Assembly (NCBI GenBank): GCA_027576995.1
Contig: JANBQC010000001.1
Location: 124,001-188,000, forward strand
Length of the DNA: 64,000 bases
Direction of reading: 5' to 3'
DNA from: Dimargaris cristalligena
Taxonomy: Eukaryota > Kickxellomycota > Dimargaritomycetes > Dimargaritales > Dimargaritaceae
Numbering within the stretch: position 1 is the stretch's first letter; the number at the start of each line of letters is the position of its first letter. Of this stretch, positions 33,127-44,291 are shown piece by piece. The notes beneath the pieces were generated by a model that made no database searches, had not been told where the DNA came from, and saw only the letters and a program-made list of their open reading frames with translations. A program made the position numbers and the translations under genes.

Positions 33127-33663
33127 ATGGCCCGGAAAAAAAGAGCCACTGTCGAAGTCCTTGACCTACTGCCTATTCCCGCTGGTCCGAATGAGGCCAT
33201 TGTACGCGTGCTGGCGCCCATGGGCAAAAATCTGCATCGGGTGCAGGTCCCTTGTTCTGAAGCGGCCCGCCTACACCCAACCGCGGCGAGCGACTCTGCC
33301 GCCCTATTCGTGGAAACCCTGTGCCATCTGCCAACCAAATTTCGCAATACGGTTTACATCAAGCGGGGCTCCATGCTGATCGCCGACATCACCGGACTCG
33401 ACCAGGGCAAGGTGGGGGGTGAGATTCTACATGTGCTTTACCCCAAGCAAATCAAGAATCTGAAGGATTTGGGACATTGGCCCACCGTGTTAGACCAACC
33501 CATCGGAGGCGGGGTAACTCCCGTCCCCGGTCCTCCAGAGGCCCAACATACCCCCTCCGAGTCCGAGTCTGGGGACAGCGACTCCGATCTATTCCAAAAT
33601 TCCAACCACCGTCAGTTTTCCGAGGCCTCCAGCTCCGACTCCGATACCGACTCTGACAACTGA
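33127..33663 (+). CDS. EIF1AD-like RNA-binding protein (S1/IF1-type OB fold)
   Basis: A single exon of 178 aa. Residues about 15-110 form an eIF1A-like OB fold: VRVLAPMGKNLHRVQVPC, PTKFRNTVYIKRGSMLIADI and HVLYPKQIKNLKDLGHWP. The KFRN-IWIKRG pattern and the L..LGHWP end match EIF1AD rather than eIF1A itself. The tail is Ser/Asp-rich and acidic. EIF1AD is a nuclear protein linked to late 40S maturation. A 12-residue insertion between the first strands (HPTAASDSAALF) lengthens the usual fold. Confidence 0.88.
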   Translation: MARKKRATVEVLDLLPIPAGPNEAIVRVLAPMGKNLHRVQVPCSEAARLHPTAASDSAALFVETLCHLPTKFRNTVYIKRGSMLIADITGLDQGKVGGEILHVLYPKQIKNLKDLGHWPTVLDQPIGGGVTPVPGPPEAQHTPSESESGDSDSDLFQNSNHRQFSEASSSDSDTDSDN

Positions 33664-33951
33664 GCGAGTCCAGACTCCCTCGTGTACCTTTAGTCCCCAT
33701 TACTTTGCATTGTACAGCATCCCTTAATCATCTCCGTTTTATATGCCCATAATGGGTGCTGGCCACAGTGCCCGCTCAATTTCCGATTTTATATAGATTT
33801 CCACAAGATCACGATTATCGGCTGATATAAATTCACTTTCATTCAATGACAATACGTCATGTCTGCGAGCGGATAACAAACGAGTATTAATTCAGTAAGC
33901 AATGCAAGTGGTGAACAGAAGTAGGCAATCCCGGCCAGTTCGCCTATAGGG

Positions 33952-35472
33952 TCAGAGATCGTTCTCCAGGCGGTAGGCAACTAGAGCATCGACTTTGTGG
34001 ACATCGGTGGAGAAGGACCGGAGCTTGACTTGTTCCGAGTTTTTCTTGATATAGTGGGGATCCGAGTCGATCCAAGTGGTCGGGACGTCGGCGTCTTTAT
34101 CGGCATAGACCAGGATATTAAACGTACCTATGTTCGAGCAGTGAATTCCAATGGCATACATATAAAGTAATTTTTAAATATGTTGTGCAGTAAAGGTCCC
34201 AATGATAAAGGGCGTCATCGTCCCCCATGTAAGCTATATCAACCGTGGATAAGGGGAATGCCGTCTTACACTTCTCTTCGAGCATGGGTAAAAAGGTCAC
34301 GCTGGCGGTAATTTGCCGAATAATTGCGGCAATTTCCGCATTGATGGCCTTTTCGCTTTTGGGGGTGACAGAAGTACTACGAGTATGGTACCGGTATAGT
34401 GTTGTTGATGTCAATGTTGGTTGGTGGTTTTTTGGAAAATAAAATAACAATAATAATAATAATAATTTGGAAAGAAAAACTGGGGTTAGTAGAATACTAC
34501 ATTTCGATAGATTGGGATCAACTCAATCGGCCTGGATAATAATACAGGTCGGTGAAGGAAGGGCAGTAGTATATTGGCTGGTTATACGCTAAATAATATG
34601 TACCCACCTCCCCATACCACTTGGTAAATAAGGGGGGGGTATGGACTGGCGCATTGTCCCAAGGAAATTTGTAGAGCCGGCTCGATATACGTACCTCGTA
34701 TTAGACTTGTCTTCGTCGTTGACAATGTAAATGTCAAACTGCCAGCGCTCGATTGTTTCTCGAGTTTCCTTGGAGTTAATGGCCATGACCAATTTGCTAA
34801 GCTTACCGGCCATCAACCAGTCTGGAGCGACCGTGTAGTAAACAAACCCATTCCATTGTATATACTGTTTAGACGGGTCAAGTCAAGTAGGGATGAGGGA
34901 GTGGACCAGTACAATAGCCGAGGTGTGTTTCAACAGCAACCGCTACTAGGTGGGGGTAGGGAGTGGTGTGAACCGCAGTACTTACTATCCAGCTGGGCCG
35001 TGATTTGTTTTAAATAGGTCTTGAGGGCATCGTCGGTGGAGACCAGCATATTTAACCCATACTTTTGGATCATTTTGAAATCCTCCGGCGGGTACAGCCC
35101 CCGCTGGAATAGAATGCTACTCAGGAAACGCGGGGCAGTTGGACATAACCAAGAAGCTTCGTTTGAGTGAGGATACATAGAAAGCGGGCGGGGGAAGTCA
35201 ACATCAATGGAGAACTGTCCCCACCGGACCAACCATTATCGGCAACTTGCTAAACCTACCTGTTGATGCTATAGTCTAGCCGGAGTAAGCGGGGCACAGA
35301 GGTAAAAGGCAGTCAGAAGGAATGGGGTCGTTAAGTCTTCCGCATGTGAGATGGTGGCCGAGGAGGTCGGGCGCTTTAGAGACGGGGGGGGCTACTTACC
35401 GAAAAACTCGGAAACAATCTGAGTGGATCCGCGCAGGGTGATTTTACCCTTGGTCGCCTGAGCTGTCGCCAT
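33952..35472 (-). CDS. MAD2: Spindle assembly checkpoint protein MAD2
   Basis: Six exons on the minus strand (35472-35400, 35260-35275, 35116-34986, 34821-34695, 34376-34270, 34127-33952) give 209 aa (human 205). The HORMA domain spans nearly all of it: KGKITLRGSTQIVSEFF, SINSILFQRGLYPPEDF, ERWQFDIYIVND, IRQITASVTFLPMLE and the safety-belt end RSFSTDVHKVDALVAYRLEN. MAD2 binds MAD1 and CDC20 at unattached kinetochores and blocks APC/C. Exon 2 is only 16 nt (AC TAT AGC ATC AAC AG), yet it is required to restore the conserved FF-xx-INSIL block. All junctions are GT-AG and in phase. It shares the window with a securin-like gene but is not adjacent to it. Confidence 0.96.
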
Positions 35473-36113
35473 GGTAGGGATAAGGAAGGAGGAGTGTGGG
35501 GTGAAAGGGGAATGCGGTGGATATTAGAATGCGAAATAGGAATAAGGAGGGGTTAACAAGGAAGGAGAAAGCAGGCGGACTTCATTTTCATGCTACCCGG
35601 GAAGAATAAACACTTCCGACTGTCTAGTCACTTTCCACTTATCCAGTGGGCTTGTTGGTGGTCTTGGTTCCTGTTGGCCCATAAAAGTAAATAGAATATA
35701 TATATATCATTATTATTATGAATCAGTGTAGCGTGTGTGTGTGGTGGTGGTGTTGCCATCTTGGCCAAGTTAGCTCATCAGGTGATTTAGTTAGTGTACT
35801 TCCTGCTATTAATGCCACACATTTCCTGTTGCTGTATCCACCAGATTCAAATAAAAACACTGAGCTGCGGCATGGCGCATTGTGTTATTAATTAGTTTGT
35901 ATATACGAAGAGTTTAATAGAATAGAAATTAAAAATGCCATAAATCGAGATATACGCTTTAAAAATGAACAAAATAGAGGGTGAGATATCCTTGCATTTA
36001 CACATACATCGGTGTATAGATATACAATGTGCAGGGCAGCATAGCGGGGAAAAGGAGAGATTGATAAGCCTCACCCTAGACAAGCCCGAATAGGGTCAAA
36101 TACCAAGGTGGGC
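35473..36113. other. Intergenic region between MAD2 and VMP1
   Basis: Promoter of MAD2 and 3' flank of VMP1, both minus strand. It has a TATATATATATC run near 35697 and a GTGTGTGTGTGGTGGTGGTG stretch near 35733. No gene was seen. Confidence 0.5.
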
Positions 36114-36779
36114 CTAGGAATCCCTATTCTTGGAAGCGGCTGTGACCATGGGCGACGAGGAAGGGGGATCCCGGGCGGCAATCTCCTCCTCTAGGGCCGT
36201 CGTGGCACAGGACTCCATGATGGAGATTACAAAGTAGAGTAGGGTGAGGACGATAAACCCATTCCAGGCGACGGACACCAGGTTGGTGCCGCCGGCGGCA
36301 TCGGGCATGGCCTGGCCCTGTAGGGCCAGGATTTGGTTCTGGATAACCCGTTCAATAGTTTGGCGAAGGATTGGCGAGTAGTGTTCAACCAACTGCAAAA
36401 GGCGGTCAAGGCTATCTTGGGAAAAGATCAAAATCACCGTCACGGTTTGAATAGTGCTTTTCACCACGGATTTGCCCAGAAAGGTGGCGGTGAAGAACGT
36501 GTGGAACGGCACCAGGAAGTGGCCGCAGGTAATTCCGGCCAAGTCAAACAAGGGATTGGGAATCGATGCAAAGAGGAAGATGCCGATGAAGCCTAGGCGT
36601 TGTAGCATTTTGTAGACGGCTAATAAGCCTCGCATTTTGAGGGACAGAGGGCGTTGAGGATCGTCTTGGAGTGAATTGAGGGCATCCAACTCGGGGTTCT
36701 TGCGGCCCGATAAGGCAGCTAATAATGGTCGAGCGGGGGTTATAATAAAAACCACCAAATGGGTAGTTTAGGGGAGGGG

Positions 36780-36812
<33 letters not shown>

Positions 36813-37905
36813 TCAGGTATTAGACCATCATGAAGATCGGATGTAGTGTAATTTTATCAGGTGGATTGGCTGAGTAGGATGATCTAATACAGGATATCTA
36901 TAAAAAAGAAAGGGGCGCTTACCAGCTCGGGCCATAAAGTAGGGAGGCAGCTCGCCAATTGCAGTACCAGCACCCCAGCATAGGCTTGCCCACAGGACCT
37001 TGTGAAGAATGCTGCCGGTGGTTATCGGTACCGACGAGCTATCCCGGCAGACGAATCTGCTCGGTAGCGCAAAAATCCAATCCATAGTAGGTCCAAAGGC
37101 AGTTAAGTTAGAGGAAGTAAGTAGGTATTCAAAGTACAATGCGGAGAAAAAGCGCGCAGAATAGGCCAGTGCGATTATTCGGGTTAGTCAACACCCACCA
37201 AGAAGGCTGGTTCATATAAATTAACTTACGCAGCAGGACCTCGATCGTCGAATTGGAGGTGCCCACACCGGTAGGCGGTTAGGGTTACTTCAACAATATG
37301 GGGGCCAAGGAAGAGCACGAAGGTATGGAGACCGGCGCCTAGTCCAATGGACGAGGCAATGCCCAGTAGAACCCAGTAGCTGTACCACATGATGAGGCCG
37401 TCCACCTGGGCCAGGGCCTCGGAGTGGGGGCCCTGCCAGGTATGGATTAGAGTCAAAAAGGCGGCAAGTCCCAGTGTCGACCCGACCCAGTCCCGGCGGG
37501 CCAGAAATGCCCGGAGGGCCCCCACCGTGCGCTGGCGTACAAAACTGGAAAAGTAGTACAGTACGGTGAGCGGAACCTGGTAGAACGATAGGTCGCCTTG
37601 CTGTTCGTCGCGGGGGTCATGGGAAGCTGAGTCGGGAAACCGGGGGCTCTGGGGGCTGGGGGAAAGGGGTGAGGCAGGGTCGGTACTGAGGCGGGCCGGG
37701 CCTATTTTATGGGGGGCGGGGATGGCAGTAGATATAGTAGTATTAGTGCCAATGGTCAGCAGACGCGGTGTTGGGGTTGGCGCGGGCGCAACTATCGTGG
37801 CATTAGGATGGGGGGGGGTCACTTACTATCACGGGTGTTGGTGATGATTTTCTTGATGGGCGACTGGGCGTGCCGGGATTTCCGGCGCTTAATGGGCTTG
37901 GTCAT
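36114..37905 (-). CDS. VMP1: Vacuole membrane protein 1 (VMP1), VTT-domain ER scramblase
   Basis: Four exons on the minus strand (37905-37827, 37701-37230, 37056-36923, 36718-36114) give 429 aa. A basic/Pro-rich N-terminus precedes several membrane segments (about 95-115, 130-170, 200-235). Signatures are GLGAGLHTFVLFLGPHIVEV, TAYRCGHLQFDDRGPAAFVC, WGAGTAIGELPPYFMARAA and the VTT block FASIPNPLFDLAGI (IPNPLFD at 281-287). A final membrane segment leads to a short cytosolic tail. VMP1 is an ER phospholipid scramblase needed for autophagosome formation and ER contacts. Yeasts lack it. The acceptor of exon 2 was chosen as the first AG after a CTAATAC branch site; another acceptor (CTCAG) about 85 bp further downstream would also keep frame. 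Confidence 0.93.
36780..36803. repeat. (TA)n microsatellite
   Basis: About twelve TA units in VMP1 intron 3, followed by AAATAAATAAT. Confidence 0.9.
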
Positions 37906-39094
37906 GACGGGGTAATGCAGTCAATGGGGAGATGGCCGTATAGCCCGGGACTGGGCGAAGGTGAAGCACTGGAGAAAGAGAGTTACCGATGGTGGTGGTT
38001 ATCGGAATCGACTAATACTAGACCAAGCAAACGGAGGTTCGCGGGGTCAAGGAGAGGCAATGCGTAGAGCAAAAATAATGGTGGTAGTAGTGGTAGTGGT
38101 AGTGGTGAGGAGAAAGGGTGGTTCCCCCCCCGCCTCAACAACACTACATAAAGCCGCCCACTAGCTTGGAAAATCTATATAGCCCTCACGAACCACTGCG
38201 CCTCCACCACGCATGCACACTCTCACTCTCACTTTCACTCACACACACTTGGCTTAGGAACGGGTGGAAGAGGAGGGAAGGCTATCTCTGCCATGATTGG
38301 TCCGTTGGTTTTCGCACCCCATTTGTTCCCCCAATTTGGGGATTTGTTAGAGGTCCCTGCTTAGTAGTAGTAGGTGGGTTAGGGTGTACCTTGGGGAACC
38401 AGGCCGCGTCGGTCTGTCGGACCTACGGGTAAAATTACCGCCATCCCTGTTGGGCCTAATGCAATCGGCCATTTACCTTATATATCTTTGGGGTGCTGTA
38501 CCTGTGCCCTGTACTGGTGGTAACTGGTACTACTAATCAACCCAGTACCAAGACGCATTCCTAGTAATTAATTGATTCATCAATGGATAATACAAGCAAC
38601 TCCGGCCGGGTGGAGCAATAATAGATGGTGTACGGCGGTTTATTGGTGTACGGACGGAGTGGTTTACTCTATTCACCTAGGCGGAAGATGTCCCAGGGGG
38701 ATATCCTCAACCCAAAAATAAATAAACTGGTTAGAGGGGGAGGAAGGGGCTGTTGTGTCATATAATCAAGGGTCATTAAGAGAAGAGCTTCGTGGCAAAA
38801 GAGGGGGTGTCATTAGGACTCTCGCAGGTGACCAGGTCACTCAACCGAGCCAAAGGAAGTGGGGATGAACAAAATATATAAAAAAAGTAACTAATATATA
38901 AAATAAAGAAGGAACCAAGCGGGAGGTGGCCATGGGCAAAATGAAACCCCACCAACATTATATAGATATATAGGAAAGATAAACAACAAGGGCCAGAAGG
39001 GCACCGGATGCTAAAGTACAGGGCACCAGCCGGGGTAGGCCAGGTCGCGCAAATAAATAACCGCGGAGGAGGAAGGAAGTGTCCATCATTCTAG
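37906..39094. other. Intergenic region
   Basis: The VMP1 promoter side has GTGGTAGTGGTAGTGG repeats near 38080-38105, a CACTCTCACTTTCACTCACACA stretch near 38218, and a minus-strand TATATAG at 38181-38175. The remainder is AT-rich with no supported gene. Confidence 0.45.
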
Positions 39095-40567
39095 TTAGTG
39101 GGATAGGGCGCACCGCGGTCCAAACGTATAGCGATCGCTGACAAGCTGGTCAAGCTGGAACATAAAGTCGTCGACCGGGGTCGGTTCGGCGGGACCGGTG
39201 GGCGGTGTGGCCAACTGCTCGAGAAGGAGAGTAGGCACCGTCTGGTCCATCCACGATTCAATACCACTGCTGCTGCTATCCGTGGACGAGTAGACCGAAA
39301 GGGCCAGATCCAGATTCGGGTACCGGGGACATTGTGTTTCCGGAATGCCGGAGGGGGCGGGGGTCAAGGGGGACTCGCGCCAAGTAAACGACTGTGTAGA
39401 GGGATCGATGCCAAGCGAACGCAGCATACGCTCCACGTAACGGCGGGCTAGCCCCGGTGGAAAATTAACCACCACGCACGAGTCCCGCGTGGTGAGTTGA
39501 CAGCAGGGTAGCGTGTCGGCGAGCTGTTCCACCATCCGCGTAACGGTGCAAAGGTGGGCCTCCTGAAGGGCCTGGGCGGTGCGCAGTTTAGCTAGTACCG
39601 TAGCGGGTGCCGTGGTGTCCGCTTCGGGAGAGAAGACCGGGCTCAGCTCAGCCGATACGATGGAGATTTCGAGCTGCACGATGACGGGCTCGAATTGCGC
39701 GGAGCCATAGATTAGGTCAGGTAGTGGCATCTCGGGGGCCGGGGGCCGCGCGGGAAGCAGGGTGGTCAGAGAGCGGACCCCCCATAGAGCGGGCCGGTTC
39801 CCGGTTGGGTTAAAGGGGCGAGTGAGGCCGAGGGGAGCCTGGGGTGTCCGGCGAGGAGAGCGAAAAAGGCCTAGCCGCGGAAGCGCCCCACCGGGGACTC
39901 GGGCCGAGGTTTCCTCGCCCAGTCGACGCTGTAAGAGGGCCAGTTCACTGGCTTTGCAGCTAAAGGCGGCTACGCGATGGGCAGGACCCGCCCGGGCGGC
40001 CGACGCCAGCGAGGGTAGGGCCGAGGGAGTAAAGAAGCGGGAGCTTGTGGTGCAGAAAGTGCGGGAGAGGCGGCCCGAGAACTGGCCAAAGGAAGCGAAC
40101 GCCGAGGCAAAGGGGGAACGGGGGCGGCCCCCCTCCAACCAACAGTGGTGCTGCTGGGTGTAGGAGGAGCGGTGGTGAGCCCACTGGGCCCGGAAGTGGT
40201 GTAGGCCGGGGCCGGTCGGACGGGGGTGGTGGCGGCCCACCCAGAAGCGGACCACGATACGCACAACGGCCTGGACCAACAAACTGGCCCTACAGAGCGG
40301 GGAGGGGGCAAACTGGCCCAGGGCGGGGAACGCGAAGGGTGCGGCGCACGAGCGGGCGGAGGAGGACAGGGAGCCGACGGGAGGAGCCAGGTGCAGGGAG
40401 CGGGCCTGCGGGGTGAGTACCATGGCGCGCTTCTTCTGCTGCAGCCCCATGCGGGCCTGGTTAAGGATGGCCAGGCGCTTGAGGGAGATGGCCAGGTGTC
40501 GCTGGGCGACCGGAAACATGGACACAATATTATGCCTCCGGGCCCAGGCACTAAACGCGCCAACCAT
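39095..40567 (-). CDS. Uncharacterised protein, possibly mitochondrial and fungus-specific
   Basis: A single exon of 490 aa on the minus strand. I do not recognise it with confidence. The first ~150 residues are Arg/His/Ala-rich with almost no acids and could act as a targeting region. Residues about 300-400 look folded, with VIVQLEISIVSAELSP, LAKLRTAQALQEAHLC and DSCVVVNFPPGLARRYVERM. The last feature (a strand then 'LRSLGID') loosely recalls a fungal family with a C-terminal Ser/Cys-Val-rich core. The acidic end has VDDFMFQLDQLVSDRYTF. C-ending codon use matches neighbouring genes, which supports a real protein. Confidence 0.65.
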   Translation of the reverse strand: MVGAFSAWARRHNIVSMFPVAQRHLAISLKRLAILNQARMGLQQKKRAMVLTPQARSLHLAPPVGSLSSSARSCAAPFAFPALGQFAPSPLCRASLLVQAVVRIVVRFWVGRHHPRPTGPGLHHFRAQWAHHRSSYTQQHHCWLEGGRPRSPFASAFASFGQFSGRLSRTFCTTSSRFFTPSALPSLASAARAGPAHRVAAFSCKASELALLQRRLGEETSARVPGGALPRLGLFRSPRRTPQAPLGLTRPFNPTGNRPALWGVRSLTTLLPARPPAPEMPLPDLIYGSAQFEPVIVQLEISIVSAELSPVFSPEADTTAPATVLAKLRTAQALQEAHLCTVTRMVEQLADTLPCCQLTTRDSCVVVNFPPGLARRYVERMLRSLGIDPSTQSFTWRESPLTPAPSGIPETQCPRYPNLDLALSVYSSTDSSSSGIESWMDQTVPTLLLEQLATPPTGPAEPTPVDDFMFQLDQLVSDRYTFGPRCALSH

Positions 40568-41832
40568 AGCTGTATAGGGTCTGCGGAGGACGAGCGGCGT
40601 CGCAGTTGGGGGGATCAGTCGTGAATATAGCCAACCCGGAAACTGAAGGGAGTCCCTCTAAAAGTAGGAGAGGCCGGTAGGCAAATAGAATTAAATAGAT
40701 CCGAAGGGAATCGGTAAAAGTACGCTACCCAGGAAGGAGGCTTTCGTTTAATGGATGACAAGAAAGAGGAATTCAAAAATAGAGAAGCGTAAAGAAAAGA
40801 AAGAAACGATAGAGAAGAGGTGACGACGAGTGTGATCCAACGGAATCGCAAGGGTGCCAAGAATTAGTGCAGGGCAGCCAACCCCATATGCATACACATA
40901 TGGGCGACGAGTAAAAATAGTATACACTAGTATATATATAATAGAATAGGCAGATTAGAGGCTAAAAGGGGGGGTTGTATATAATACCCTCCCTCCCATT
41001 GCTGTCCAATAATTGGGGGAGGACAGCCTCTCTGTTCTATACCCCCCCATACTGTAAACTACAGCAGGCCAGCCTGGCTTGGGAAAAATCCCCCACCGGC
41101 CGGGGCAATAATTGGCCATGGAGCCACCCAGCCCCGTTCGGCACCAACCGGAAGCAAGAGGTCCCACGTGATGGGTGACGGTCGGGGGAATGGGGAGCGC
41201 TTCGTCATCAGCACCCCCCTCACTATGTTGCCCCTAATCCCCCCCGCCCCTAGAAAACACCTTACTTATCACGGCGATGCATCCATTTGCCGCCCAGAAC
41301 TGCAAAGTCGCTTCTTGCTAAGAATATCACCACCCCCTAGGATATGGGAGTAGTTCAACCAGGCTGTTTAACGAAAAATCCATTTGATGAGGCAAATACT
41401 ACTGGTTGAAAATAAACATCCCGCCGATTTTCCCATACGCATAACAGTTAAAACCTTACACAACCGAGCTGAACTTCGCCCATATTCACACATACTATGG
41501 GCGAAAACGGGGGAGGGTCATGGACTGACCAGCGCTGTAGCCTGCCACTACCCGCTAGATTAATAATAATAATGTAAAAATACCCCATCAAAAGAAATTC
41601 ATCGGGCCAGCCATAAATTAGGGCGATGGTGTAAATGAAAAGAAACGTAGGGTACCTTTATTACTACCAAGAGTCGCGCAACCTTACCAAAGAGGGGCAA
41701 TCTTGTTTAAAAATGAATGGTTATATCGCTCTAGTTGGACCGAACTTCCGGCTCGTATATTCGTGAATCAGGGGGTAGTGGTGATATACCACCCCAGTCC
41801 GCTTTGTTATCCCAGGCACTGATAACCCTAGG
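40568..41832. other. Intergenic region containing a decayed gene fragment
   Basis: Upstream flank of the 490-aa gene and 3' flank of BRAP. Apart from the fragment at 41353-41494, only short ORFs were seen. Confidence 0.5.
41353..41494 (-). pseudogene. Diverged, broken relative of the 6.9-kb cryptic exon
   Basis: The segment 41353-41486 aligns without gaps to 6891-7024 at about 98 of 134 bases. In the matching minus-strand frame it reads YGRSSARLCKVLTVMRMGKS, then reaches a TAA stop at 41370-41368 directly before TAWLN. The other copy has AAWLN with no stop. It begins after CATAG, an acceptor-like sequence. It appears to be a decayed paralogue or a gene fragment; no larger gene could be built around it. 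Confidence 0.55.
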
Positions 41833-44291
41833 TCATTTCTTTTTGCGGCCTTTAGTGGGGGTGGCGCGGGCCGCTGCCGATGAGGCCGGTGACGGACGAG
41901 TCGACACCCCCACCACGTCGGCCCCTTGTAGGGAGGTGTCGCTGGCCACTTTTTGCTGCATGCTCAGATAGGCCATGAGGTCTTGCACTTGTTCCTGTAG
42001 TTCCGCAATGGTCTGGTCCTTGGCCGCTAGTTCCCCTTTGAGGGTCGATTGGTTGGCCGACAGAGCCTTGTTTAGCTATCGGGTCCCAAAACGAGTGATA
42101 CATGTATTCATAGGTTCAGCGGTTATATCTACATAAGGCGTGGTTCATTAAGCGGTGGGTTCCACCATCTTTCTAAACGGTAAACGCGGTGGAAAAATAC
42201 CCCAGTGGGGATGGTACACACCCTTGCACGCAACCGCCGGGGAGGGGCTAGGCCATGTCGAAAATCCTTACCTCGGCTTCTTCGGTCCAGCGCTGCTCCA
42301 GCTTGGCCACCTGGGCGGACAATTTGTCCACGCGCTTGTCAAATCTATGTTTGGTCGTTTCTAACTCTAGGAGATGCGTACGGGTGCTTTGGTTAGTTTG
42401 CTGGGCTTCTTGGTATTTTTTCATCCACTGGCTGCGCTCACGGCGAGTGGCTCGTAGCTCCTCTACGGTGTGATACCAGTCCCGGGCCAGATTGTCGATT
42501 TGGGACTCGTAAAATTGCCGCTGGGACTCCAACTGGGAGTCGAGTAATCCTGCGAATTCAGTATTGAGGGACTGGACTTTTTCCTGTTGACAGAGATTGC
42601 TTCCCGAAGGATAATACATTAATTACATTGGCATTATTAGTGTCCGAATTTCAATGAGGTGCAATACCAGCTAGATAACCGGGGCATCCAAGACCAACCC
42701 TTACCTCCAGACCAACGGTCCCACTAGGACTTGGCGAATTCGGTTCTGGTAGCTCAACCAGTTTGCCATCGGCCCGATTTTGAATGAGTCGATGTACGTA
42801 TCTAAGCGGTTAAAGTGAAGATAAGGTGTATTAGAATGGCTAGGTCCAATTAGATCCCGCAATATTAGTATTTGCACAAAGGGAAGGCATACAATTACTT
42901 GAAGGGACGCGTCATTCACGATATAATATAATAGATCAAAGGAGGAGGGGGAAGAGGATAACTTACCCCTCATTGGCGTAATCCCAGACTCGCTGACTCT
43001 CCAGCTCCAGCGAGTATAGATGTCCAGTGGCTTCGAAATGTTGGTGGGCATGGCCGGCCTGATAACGGCCGCACCCGATATGCGCGCAAATAAGGCAGAT
43101 CCATAAATGATCCCTGGCCCCGCAGTGAGCGCACTGGGTTTCCAAATCATCGTCGCTGGATCCCGATAAATGGGTTGGCAGAGCCTCAGGCAACGGGGTA
43201 GTAGATTCGGTGCCCTCCGGTTCAGCCCCGCCGCCCGCCCCCTGTAGGACCGGTGAAGGAACAGGGTCCACAGGTAAACGGTTACTGCTCCTCCTGACAT
43301 TAGGGGTGGTTTCGGTGGACCCCGTCCGGCGTCGATTGGCACTGTACCGGCAGACTGGACAGCTGCCATCCCCCCATCGGAATAGGCATTGGCAATGGAA
43401 GGTGTGCTGGCATAGGATGGTCATAAGCCCCGTGGCTGATGAATCCAGGCTCTCTAGGCAAACCGGACACGTGGGCAATTCCAAGAGCCGGGCAGGTACC
43501 ACAGGAGCGGTGGACTCATCACTGCCCCTGGCTTCCGCTGAATCGGCCGGAACGCCAGTGGCGTCCAAGAACAGAGGCAGAGCATGATCGGGTACGGCCG
43601 ACGGTTGGACGAGGACTTCGTTAACGTACACCACGTGGCATTTTTCGGGCTCAAGCGAGCTAAACGCCCGACCGCTGTACGTTGTGTAAAAGTGGTCAGC
43701 GTCCGAGGGCGTCTGAAACTGAAGTAATGCCAGATAGCGGTTGGGGTGCTGGTCCCGGATGGTCCGAATGTGAAGAATGGCTTCCCGGTAGCCGCCCAGA
43801 AACGACAGGACGTCGGCAGCGGACATATAGGTGGGGACCGCTAGAATGGCCAATAACGTGCCCGGCTGCGGACTGGCAGCCACCGTCTGGGTCGTCTGAG
43901 GAGGCTCGGAATCGCGATAGAGGTGCACCACTCCCCAGGGGTAGTCGGCGGAGTCGATTTCCAGGTTGTTGGCTACAAACCGACCGCGGAGGACCGTGTC
44001 GGCTGGAACTGGTGTGGCGCTTCTGGGGTGGTTAGACATAGTAGGCTGTAGTAAATCCAGGTGAATTGGGCCAACCCGGCGGCCATGGGGTCCAGCGAAG
44101 GGGTGGGGTTCGCCTGCTAATAGAGACGCGAAGCTGGGTGGAGGTGAGGCAGCTCCCGAAGGCGGTTCTAGGAACCAGGCGCTGAGCTGTTGGAGTCGGA
44201 TTTGCCACTGTCCAAGACGGCCTGTGGCGGAGGACGAGGTCGGTTGAACCGAAAAGAGTTCCAGGTGCAGGGAGTACCACCGTTTAGGCAT
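41833..44291 (-). CDS. ETP1: BRAP/ETP1-type RING and UBP zinc-finger E3 ligase
   Basis: Four exons on the minus strand (44291-42967, 42801-42705, 42583-42272, 42075-41833) give 658 aa. A BRAP2 domain (about 105-225; e.g. DVLSFLGGYREAILHIRTIR) precedes a RING-H2 finger at about 275-314 (CPVCLESL, CQHTFHCQC, CPVC). Next come a UBP-type zinc finger at about 387-445 (CAHCGARDHLWICLIC, CGRYQAGHAHQHFEATGHLY) and a long coiled coil (about 480-600). The Lys-rich end is KGRKKK. BRAP/ETP1 links Ras-MAPK scaffolding in animals and ethanol tolerance in yeast. All junctions are GT-AG and keep conserved blocks joined. The start is ATG 44291; the upstream in-frame codon is TTG. Confidence 0.93.

Noticed and set aside
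33952..35472. A checkpoint gene cluster (MAD2 with the securin-like gene)
   Set aside because: The genes are 25 kb apart with many unrelated genes between them, so linkage is most likely chance.
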